From assembly GCF_000738775.1 (NCBI RefSeq), contig NZ_JPOC01000038.1:22060-86059 (forward strand): a stretch of DNA of 64,000 nucleotides, given 5' to 3'. Below are positions 57,677 to 64,000 of the stretch, piece by piece. Position 1 is the first letter of the stretch. Every line of letters begins with the position of its first letter. Below the pieces are notes generated by a model. It searched no databases. It was not told the origin of the DNA and worked only from the letters and a program-made list of their open reading frames with translations. Source of the stretch: Prescottella defluvii (GTDB lineage: Bacteria > Actinomycetota > Actinomycetes > Mycobacteriales > Mycobacteriaceae). The position numbers were made by a program, and so were the translations under genes.

Positions 57677-59068
57677 TCAGATCCGTGTCGGCGCGATTGC
57701 CGGTTCCGGGTCCTCCCCCGGGATGGAGGTACCGCGGAGGGACACACCTGCCGTCTCGCGGAGGAAGGCGACCGAGATCAGGCCGATGACGCAGGCGCCC
57801 ATCATGTAGATCGCGGGGAACAGGCTCCAGCCCGTCGAGTGGATGACTGCGTCGTTGACGAGTGGGGCCGTGCCTCCGAAGACGGCCGTCGAGACGTTGT
57901 AGCCGATCGCGAATCCGGCGTAGCGAACCTGCGTGGGAAACATCGCCGGGAAGGTGGCCGAGATGGTCGCCAGCTGCGGCAGGTACAGCAGGCCGAGGAC
58001 CGCGAAGGCGAGCAGCGCCCACCCGAATCCCTGCGCCATCAGCCAGTACATCGGCACGGCGGCGATCAGCAGTCCGATCAGCGAGCCCCACCACATCGGC
58101 TTTCGGCCGAGCGTGTCGGACCAGCGACCGAAGAACGGGATGCACGCCATCATCACCACTTCACCGACCAGGATGATCACCGTCGTCGACTGCGTGCTCA
58201 GGCCGAGCGTCGACTCCAGATAGGTCGGTTGGTAGGTGAGCAGCGTGTAGTTGACCACGTTCAACGCGACGACCATGCCGGTCAAGACCAGGATCGGGCG
58301 CCAGTAGTTCTTCAGCAGGTCGGCGAGCCCACCCAGGATCGAGTCCTGGCTGTCGCCCTGCGCCTCCACCTCATTGAAGACCGGCGACTCGTCGAGCTTG
58401 CTACGCAGGAACCAGCCGACCAGGCCGAGTGGCAGCGCGATCAGGAACGGGATCCGCCAGCCCCACGACGCCATGTCGTCGTCGGAGATCATCAGCTCGC
58501 ACAGCATCACCACGGCGGTGCCGGCGGCGAACCCACCGAGGGTGCCGAACTCGAGGAAGCTGCCGTACCGGCCGCGCTTGTCGTCGGGCGCGTACTCGGC
58601 CATGAAAGTGGCCGCGCCGCCGTACTCGCCGCCGGTGGAGAAGCCCTGCACCACGCGCAGCAGGATCAGCAGGATCGGTGCGGCGATCCCGATCGAGGCA
58701 TAGGACGGGATCGCCGCGATCAGCGCCGTCGCCCCCGACATCAGCAGGATCGTGGTCGCCAGGACTGCCTTGCGGCCGAGCCGGTCGCCGAGCGGACCCC
58801 AGATCATTCCGCCCAACGGACGGAGGACGAACGAGATCGCGAAACCGAGCATCGTGCCGATCGAGCCGAGGTGACCCGGAAAGAAATTCTGTGTGAGATA
58901 GGTGGCAGTAGTGGCGTAGACGCCGTAGTCGAACCATTCGGTCGCATTGCCCATCGCCGAACCGGCAATGGCCTTCCGTACCGTACGACGATCCACTTCC
59001 TGATCGGCCGCCCCGGCAGAGCTCGCAGCCGACCGTTCATGGGGACCGTACGTCGTGGATTCCTGCAT
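57677..59068 (-). CDS. MFS transporter, metabolite:H+ symporter (ProP-like)
   Basis: 463-residue 12-segment major facilitator. Family motifs: MGNATEWFDYGVYATTATYL at the first segment, the loop 2-3 motif GPLGDRLGRKAVL, and FSTGGEYGGAATFMAEYAP in segment 4-5. The MHS subfamily imports osmolytes or carboxylates with H+ (ProP, KgtP types). ATG 59068. Substrate not predictable. Confidence 0.9.
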   Translation of the reverse strand: MQESTTYGPHERSAASSAGAADQEVDRRTVRKAIAGSAMGNATEWFDYGVYATTATYLTQNFFPGHLGSIGTMLGFAISFVLRPLGGMIWGPLGDRLGRKAVLATTILLMSGATALIAAIPSYASIGIAAPILLILLRVVQGFSTGGEYGGAATFMAEYAPDDKRGRYGSFLEFGTLGGFAAGTAVVMLCELMISDDDMASWGWRIPFLIALPLGLVGWFLRSKLDESPVFNEVEAQGDSQDSILGGLADLLKNYWRPILVLTGMVVALNVVNYTLLTYQPTYLESTLGLSTQSTTVIILVGEVVMMACIPFFGRWSDTLGRKPMWWGSLIGLLIAAVPMYWLMAQGFGWALLAFAVLGLLYLPQLATISATFPAMFPTQVRYAGFAIGYNVSTAVFGGTAPLVNDAVIHSTGWSLFPAIYMMGACVIGLISVAFLRETAGVSLRGTSIPGEDPEPAIAPTRI

Positions 59069-59289
59069 TCGTAAGGTCCCTTCGGACGTGGAGCTGCAGT
59101 AGGCAGGTCTTCAATCTTCGGTCGATTCGACGCTAACGGGACATGTACGACTTTGCTGGGCACGAGGAGCCGGCACGGCAGCGGCTCGCACGGTCGAATG
59201 AGATAGGGGCGAGTGCCCCGAATTGCGAACCGTTCGACCGGTATGCGGATAACGTGGTCGTTCCGATCCAGTCCGATCACGGAGGACGC

Positions 59290-59814
59290 ATGTCCCACCC
59301 CGGCCCTGAGGGCTACCCGTCGATGCCTGGCCCGAACCCGCAGCAGCCCCTGCCACAGGGCTCGTGGCAGGCAGGCCCGCCCACGTACGGCCCCCCGCCC
59401 GTCACCGCAACGAAGCACCGTCCGATGCTGATCGGCGCCCTCGTCGCAAGTGTCGGCGTCATCATCGGCAGCATCGGACCGTGGGTGACGTTCCTCGGGA
59501 TCAGCGTGGGTGGCACCGAGGGCGACGGAGTGATCACGCTGATCCTCGGCGCCCTCGCCACGGCAGCGCTCGGCGTCCTGCTGACCCGGACCGCGCGACC
59601 ACGGTTCGGACTCCAGTGGGCAGGCACGACGCTCGGCGCGATCTGCCTGCTGATCGCGATCTACGACATGGCCAACCTGTCAGCCGAGGACGAGGACTTC
59701 TTCGGTGAGATGATCGGCCCATCCATTGGATGGGGGCTGTGGTTGCTCCTGCTGTCGTCCATCGCGCTGTGCGCAACTGCGACGATCGCGGCGATTCAGA
59801 TGCGCAAGAGCTAG
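59290..59814 (+). CDS. Membrane protein, unknown
   Basis: 174 residues: Pro/Gly/Gln-rich N-terminus (about 1-40) and four hydrophobic segments (about 45-65, 78-98, 107-122, 140-165). ATG 59290 has GGAGG at the right spacing. Proline-rich heads with four-helix bodies are common in small actinobacterial membrane proteins. Function unknown. Located just before rmlA. Confidence 0.65.
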   Translation: MSHPGPEGYPSMPGPNPQQPLPQGSWQAGPPTYGPPPVTATKHRPMLIGALVASVGVIIGSIGPWVTFLGISVGGTEGDGVITLILGALATAALGVLLTRTARPRFGLQWAGTTLGAICLLIAIYDMANLSAEDEDFFGEMIGPSIGWGLWLLLLSSIALCATATIAAIQMRKS

Positions 59815-59866
59815 GCCTTTCAGACTCCACCCCGCTCGCGCGGTCACGCGTGAAACACTGCTCTAC

Positions 59867-60742
59867 ATGCGCGGAATCATCCTGGCCGGCGGCACGGGTA
59901 GCCGACTGCACCCGATCACGCTCGGCGTGAGCAAGCAGTTGGTGCCGGTTTACGACAAGCCGATGATCTATTACCCGCTGTCGACGCTGATGCTCGCCGG
60001 GATCCGCGACATCCTGATCATCACCACCCCCGGCGATGCCGCCCAGTTCCGGAATCTGCTGGGCGACGGCTCCCGGTTCGGCATCTCGCTGAGCTACCAG
60101 GTGCAGCACGAGCCGAACGGTCTCGCGCAGGCGTTCGTGCTGGGCGCCGACCACATCCGCGACGACTCGGTTGCGCTCGTGCTGGGCGACAACATCTTCT
60201 ACGGCCCCGGCCTGGGCACCACGCTCACCCGTTTCCACGACGTCAAGGGCGGCGCGGTGTTCGGGTACTGGGTGTCCGATCCGGGCGCGTACGGCGTCAT
60301 CGAGTTCGACGACTCCGGTACTGCGGTCTCGCTGGAGGAGAAGCCGGCGCGGCCACGGTCCAACTATGCGGTGCCGGGGCTGTATTTCTACGACAACGAC
60401 GTCGTCTCGATCGCGCGGGACCTGACGCCGTCGGCGCGCGGCGAGTACGAGATCACCGACGTCAACCGCACGTATCTGGAGGCCGGACGGCTGCAGGTGG
60501 AGGTGTTGCCGCGAGGTACCGCGTGGCTGGACACCGGGACGTTCGACTCGCTGCTCGACGCGTCGAACTACGTGCGCACCATCGAGCAGCGGCAGGGCCT
60601 CAAGATCGGCGTCCCGGAGGAGGTCGCGTGGCGGCGCGGCTTCATCTCCGACGACGAACTGCGTGAGCGGGCCGAGCCGCTGGTCAAGTCCGGTTACGGG
60701 ACGTACCTGCTGGGGCTGCTCGACCGCGGCAGAGAATGGTGA
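59867..60742 (+). CDS. rmlA: Glucose-1-phosphate thymidylyltransferase
   Basis: 291-residue nucleotidyltransferase making dTDP-glucose, step 1 of dTDP-L-rhamnose synthesis. Diagnostic pattern [26 protein letters not shown] N-terminus (G-x-G-T-R-L, nucleotide loop), [16 protein letters not shown], and [10 protein letters not shown] metal site. Start ATG 59867. Its stop overlaps the rmlC start. Product is used by RmlB, then RmlC and RmlD. Confidence 0.95.
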   Translation: MRGIILAGGTGSRLHPITLGVSKQLVPVYDKPMIYYPLSTLMLAGIRDILIITTPGDAAQFRNLLGDGSRFGISLSYQVQHEPNGLAQAFVLGADHIRDDSVALVLGDNIFYGPGLGTTLTRFHDVKGGAVFGYWVSDPGAYGVIEFDDSGTAVSLEEKPARPRSNYAVPGLYFYDNDVVSIARDLTPSARGEYEITDVNRTYLEAGRLQVEVLPRGTAWLDTGTFDSLLDASNYVRTIEQRQGLKIGVPEEVAWRRGFISDDELRERAEPLVKSGYGTYLLGLLDRGREW

Positions 60743-61341
60743 TCATGGATTATCGGGAGTTGAAGGTTCCGGGGGCGTGGGAGATCACGCCCCGACAGTT
60801 CGGCGATCACCGCGGGGTGTTCCTCGAATGGTTCAAGGAGCCCGGCTTCTCCGCGGCGGTCGGTCGCACCCTCGATCTGGCTCAGGCCAACTGCTCGGTG
60901 TCCGCGGCGGGCGTGCTTCGCGGCATCCACTTCGCCGACGTCCCGCCCGGCCAGGCCAAGTACGTGACGTGCGCGAAGGGCGCCGTCCTCGACGTCGTCG
61001 TCGACCTGCGGGTCGGTTCGCCGACGTTCGGTCAGTGGGATTCGGTGCTGCTCGACGACGTGGACCGCCGTGCGCTGTTCATCTCCGAGGGCCTGGGGCA
61101 CGCATTCCTGTCACTCGAGGACGACTCGACGGTGATCTACCTGTGCTCGTCCGGCTACGACCCCGAGCGTGAGCACGAGGTGAGCCCGCTCGATCCGGGC
61201 ATCAGCATCGACTGGCCGGTGACCGGACGCGACGGCACACCGCTGCAGTGGACGCTGTCCGACAAGGATCTGGCCGCGCCGACGCTGCTGCAGGCCCGCG
61301 ATTCCGGGGTGCTGCCGGTGTACCGGGAGGGAAGCGACTGA
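60736..61341 (+). CDS. rmlC: dTDP-4-dehydrorhamnose 3,5-epimerase
   Basis: 201-residue cupin epimerase, step 3 of rhamnose synthesis. The catalytic His lies in [10 protein letters not shown] and the Tyr region is [29 protein letters not shown] is the usual neighbour of the site. Start ATG 60736 (overlapping rmlA) or ATG 60745. Followed 4 bases later by a serine protease gene. Confidence 0.94.
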   Translation: MVIMDYRELKVPGAWEITPRQFGDHRGVFLEWFKEPGFSAAVGRTLDLAQANCSVSAAGVLRGIHFADVPPGQAKYVTCAKGAVLDVVVDLRVGSPTFGQWDSVLLDDVDRRALFISEGLGHAFLSLEDDSTVIYLCSSGYDPEREHEVSPLDPGISIDWPVTGRDGTPLQWTLSDKDLAAPTLLQARDSGVLPVYREGSD

Positions 61342-61345
61342 ACCC

Positions 61346-62467
61346 ATGAGAGCGACGAGGGTGCGCCGCGCCGGCACTGCGACTGCAGTGCTCGTGGCAG
61401 CAGGCCTCGCTCTCCTGGGCATACCTCTCGAACACGGCACTACCGACGCGTCGTCACCGCCACCACCGGCGGTGACGGCGGTCGTCGCACCGGTTCCGCC
61501 ACCGGCCGTTCCGCTTGCACCTCGAGAACTGTCGGCCCGCGTCGTGCCCACGATCGTCACCGTCACGACACGCTCGGCGCTCGGCACGACGGCGGGAACC
61601 GGAATCGTGCTGCACCCGGCCGAGTCTGCAGCGATCGTGCTCACCAACCATCACGTGATCGACGGCGGCACCGAGATCACGGTGACCAGCATGTACGACA
61701 TGCGCCGGTACCCCATCGAGGTCGTCGGCTACGACAGTTCCCGCGACCTCGCGGTGCTCCGACTGGCCGGCGGCAGCGGCCTGCCGACGGCGACGCTGGG
61801 GTCGTCGAATTCGGCGCACGTCGGCGATCCGGTGACCGCGATCGGGAACGCGGAGGGCGGTGGGGTGCCGGTGCCGGCGCCCGGCGCGGTCACCCGACTC
61901 GGGGTCACCGTCACCACCCGCAACTCCGCCGACGGCTCCCGCAACCAGCTGACCGGGCTGATCGAGGTAGACGCCGACGTCCGCCCCGGCGATTCGGGCG
62001 GGCCGCTGGTGAACGCGTTCGGCGAGGTGATCGGCGTCAACAGCGCCGGGAACGCCGTCGAACGTGACGTGCCGCAGGCGCCGACCCCGAAGTCGTACGC
62101 GATCCCGATCGATTCGGCGATGGAACTGGTGGATCAGGTACTGGCCGGGCGGCCGTCGGACACCGTCCACATCGGCCCGACGGCGCAGCTGGGGGTCGGT
62201 GTCCGCGACCACCGCGACCCACAATCGAACGTGCAGTCCGGTGCCGAGGTGACACTCGTCAGCTTCGGCAGCCCCGCCGAGGGCACCGGGCTCGCGCGGG
62301 GTGCCGTGATCACCGAGTTCGACGGCGTACCGATCCGATCGGCGTCGGACCTGAACGTCCGCATGATCGCCCTCCACCCCGGCGACCACGTCGACCTGCG
62401 GTGGACCGACGCCACCGGGACCCCTCGATCGGGTTCGCTGGTGCTGACGGAGGGGCCGCCGCGGTGA
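61346..62467 (+). CDS. Exported HtrA-like serine protease with PDZ domain
   Basis: 373 residues: N-terminal hydrophobic segment (signal or anchor, about 12-26) and Pro-rich linker, trypsin-like domain with triad His103 (TNHHVID), Asp134 (SRDLAVL), Ser217 (RPGDSGGPL), then a PDZ domain (about 285-368; GSPAEGTGLARGAVITEF). Similar in plan to exported HtrA-like proteases such as M. tuberculosis PepA. ATG 61346, 4 bases after rmlC. Likely envelope quality control. Confidence 0.87.
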   Translation: MRATRVRRAGTATAVLVAAGLALLGIPLEHGTTDASSPPPPAVTAVVAPVPPPAVPLAPRELSARVVPTIVTVTTRSALGTTAGTGIVLHPAESAAIVLTNHHVIDGGTEITVTSMYDMRRYPIEVVGYDSSRDLAVLRLAGGSGLPTATLGSSNSAHVGDPVTAIGNAEGGGVPVPAPGAVTRLGVTVTTRNSADGSRNQLTGLIEVDADVRPGDSGGPLVNAFGEVIGVNSAGNAVERDVPQAPTPKSYAIPIDSAMELVDQVLAGRPSDTVHIGPTAQLGVGVRDHRDPQSNVQSGAEVTLVSFGSPAEGTGLARGAVITEFDGVPIRSASDLNVRMIALHPGDHVDLRWTDATGTPRSGSLVLTEGPPR

Positions 62468-62473
62468 CCTACG

Positions 62474-63322
62474 TCAGCCGATGCCGAGCTTGCCGGCCAG
62501 CCGCTGCAGGTATCCGCGCACCTCGTCCGCGGAGCTGTCCGGCATCCCGAACAACGCCTCGCTGACGCCGAGGTCCTGCCAGCGGGCCAGCTTGTCGGCG
62601 TCCGGCTTGCCGGCGAGGACGACGATCTCCGGCTGCCCGGTGCGCCCGGCGTCAGCCCAGATCTTGCGCAGCAGCGTGACGTTGTCCTCGATGTCGCGTT
62701 CGATCGGCGTGGTGATCCAGCCGTCGGCCGAGCGCGCGATCCACGCGAACGTCTTCTCCGACGCGCCCGCGCCGACCAGGACCGGCGGACGCGGCTGCTG
62801 GATCGGCTTCGGCCACGCCCAGCTGGGGCCGAACTTCACGAACTGCCCGTCGTACGACGCCTCCTCCTGCGTCCACAGGGCCTGCATCGCCTCGAGATAC
62901 TCGCGCAGCGCGGTGCGACGCTTCTTCGGGTCGACACCGTGGTCGGCGAGTTCCTCGGCGTTCCAGCCGAATCCGACACCGAACGTGACACGTCCACCGG
63001 ACAGGTGATCGAGGGACGCGATGGTCTTGGCGAGGGTGATGGGGTCGTGCTCGAGCGGCAGCGCGACGGACGTGCCGAGCCGGATCCGCGACGTCACCGA
63101 GGCAGCGGTGCCGAGCGCGACCCACGGGTCGAGGGTGCGCATGTAGCGATCGTCGGGCAGAGTCTCGTTGCCGGTTCCGGGGTGATTCGATTCCCGGTTG
63201 ACCGGGATGTGCGTGTGTTCGGGCACGTAGAACGCGTCGAAGCCGGACTCCTCCACCGCCTGCGCGGCCGCCGCGGGGGTGATGCCTCGGTCACTGGTGA
63301 ACAGGCTGATGCCGTAGCGCAC
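62474..63322 (-). CDS. LLM-class F420-dependent oxidoreductase
   Basis: 282-residue flavin- or F420-dependent oxidoreductase of the luciferase-like superfamily: N-terminal GISLFTSDRGITP, FYVPEHTHIPV, VALPLEHDPITLAKTIASLD, GVGFGWNAEEL. GTG 63322 has GGAGGAG upstream. F420-dependent LLM enzymes are typical of mycolate actinobacteria. Substrate unknown. Confidence 0.87.
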   Translation of the reverse strand: MRYGISLFTSDRGITPAAAAQAVEESGFDAFYVPEHTHIPVNRESNHPGTGNETLPDDRYMRTLDPWVALGTAASVTSRIRLGTSVALPLEHDPITLAKTIASLDHLSGGRVTFGVGFGWNAEELADHGVDPKKRRTALREYLEAMQALWTQEEASYDGQFVKFGPSWAWPKPIQQPRPPVLVGAGASEKTFAWIARSADGWITTPIERDIEDNVTLLRKIWADAGRTGQPEIVVLAGKPDADKLARWQDLGVSEALFGMPDSSADEVRGYLQRLAGKLGIG

Positions 63323-63411
63323 GATCTGACTCCTCCGCGTGGGTTCGGTTCAGGAAATGTAACCTGTTCCACCCGAATCCGGAAGAGTCTCCAGACAGGT
63401 GTCCAGCAGTG

Positions 63412-63879
63412 TCAGCGGATCTTGAAGATCACCGCGCGCTGGACGACGAAATTGATGACCGTCGCGGTGCCCTGCGCGATGACGAAGGCCAGCGGAATCC
63501 GCCACCACTCGTCCGGGAACACGTGGGCCATGACTTGGTTGAGGCCCACCTGGACCGCGAACGTGACCGCGTACAGCGCGACCACCGCGATGAATCGGGC
63601 TCGACTCGGCTCGGCCTTGAACGTCCAGCGTCGGTTGATCAGGTAGGCCGTCGTCGTTCCGGCGATGAAACCGATCGACTTCGCGACGGGCATCGGCAGG
63701 CCCACCGCGAGCAACAGCAGGTACAGCCCGAAGTCGACGACCGCCGACAGTCCGCCCGTGAGCACGAAACGCACGATCTGCGTCTTCAGGTCGAGTGCGT
63801 CGTCGGCGATGGACTCGGTGACGGGGATCTCGACCGGCAACGGGGCGTGTGGTTCGTGGGCGTGGGGGGTTCCGGACAC
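63412..63879 (-). CDS. GtrA-family membrane protein
   Basis: 155 residues with four hydrophobic segments (about 38-55, 65-82, 96-116, 125-147) and the GtrA-type signatures LTGGLSAVVDFGLYLLL and AYLINRRWTF. GtrA proteins are linked to flipping of lipid-linked sugars or to cell-wall teichoic acid/arabinogalactan synthesis. GTG 63879 is the chosen start; earlier in-frame starts would add an unlikely Arg-rich stretch. Confidence 0.82.
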   Translation of the reverse strand: MSGTPHAHEPHAPLPVEIPVTESIADDALDLKTQIVRFVLTGGLSAVVDFGLYLLLLAVGLPMPVAKSIGFIAGTTTAYLINRRWTFKAEPSRARFIAVVALYAVTFAVQVGLNQVMAHVFPDEWWRIPLAFVIAQGTATVINFVVQRAVIFKIR

Positions 63880-63976
63880 GGGAACGAGCGTAGGCGAACC
63901 GTACGGGCGGATCCGCGGTGACGTCCGGCACATGCGACTGGACCTCGAGCGCACTCGAGGTTGCAAGATCAACGTC

Positions 63977-64000
63977 ATGACCGTCTACACGCTGCCCGAC
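63977..64000 (+). CDS. sodA: Probable superoxide dismutase start (fragment of 8 codons)
   Basis: ATG 63977 begins MTVYTLPD, which matches the conserved N-terminus of Fe/Mn superoxide dismutases of actinobacteria (A-x-YTLPDLPY). The window ends after eight codons, so the identification rests on this short match and is tentative. Confidence 0.5.

Overview
The window is GC-rich DNA (GTG starts common, genes closely packed) from a mycolic-acid-producing actinobacterium, most likely Rhodococcus or a close relative. The taxon is inferred from a block ordered much like M. tuberculosis Rv3772-Rv3783: an HisC/Pat-type aminotransferase, a quinone oxidoreductase, a class V aminotransferase-like protein, the proteasome activator Bpa, the galactan exporter Wzm/Wzt and galactofuranosyltransferase GlfT1. 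DprE1-like, GlfT2-like and asparagine-glycine repeat proteins point the same way. No database search was possible.

Layout. 0-3.2 kb: protocatechuate 3,4-dioxygenase (pcaHG, pcaG cut by the window edge) with a divergent PcaQ-type LysR regulator and a D-2-hydroxyacid dehydrogenase. 3.4-5.8 kb: two overlapping CNNM/CorC-type CBS membrane proteins. 5.8-9.8 kb: phnDCE-type ABC transporter operon ending in a tyrosine-phosphatase-like protein and a TetR regulator. 10.3-15.5 kb: tRNA-Arg, tRNA-Ser(GCU), an odd dienelactone-hydrolase-like protein, the aminotransferase, a secreted 5'-nucleotidase-like protein and a secreted alpha/beta hydrolase. 15.5-18.1 kb: a decayed accessory islet next to tRNA-Ser(UGA), with a duplicated 3' half of that tRNA, gene fragments and two small secreted proteins. 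18.1-32.1 kb: lactate-monooxygenase-like enzyme with MarR, then the cell-wall galactan block (bpa, wzm, wzt, glfT1, a TylF-like methyltransferase, a GlfT2-like enzyme, another GT2 and a large membrane protein).

32.2-38.8 kb: a secreted DUF1254/DUF1214-like protein with divergent PadR, then a leftward operon of a vWA protein, an unknown 134-residue protein, an HDAC-fold deacetylase and a TerD protein fused to a predicted PD-(D/E)XK nuclease. 39.1-42.0 kb: a DUF3293-like protein, an MBL-fold hydrolase and a TAT-type PI-PLC. 42.0-47.7 kb: sugar genes (Gfo/Idh dehydrogenase, DegT aminotransferase, an LpxA-like acyltransferase, a flippase-like membrane protein, an NTG-repeat protein, rmlB).

47.7-54.8 kb: the strongest candidate for an undescribed system, made of two convergent operons. 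One holds a LuxR regulator, a UGT-type glycosyltransferase and a DprE1-like oxidase. The other holds a ThDP enzyme, an SRPBCC protein and a KAS III-like protein. A similar G/C-rich palindromic motif lies upstream of both. 54.9-64.0 kb: a hypothetical protein, a DUF6777-like lipoprotein, a broken MalT-like regulator, an MFS transporter, rmlA-rmlC, an HtrA-like protease, an LLM oxidoreductase, GtrA and the first codons of what looks like sodA.
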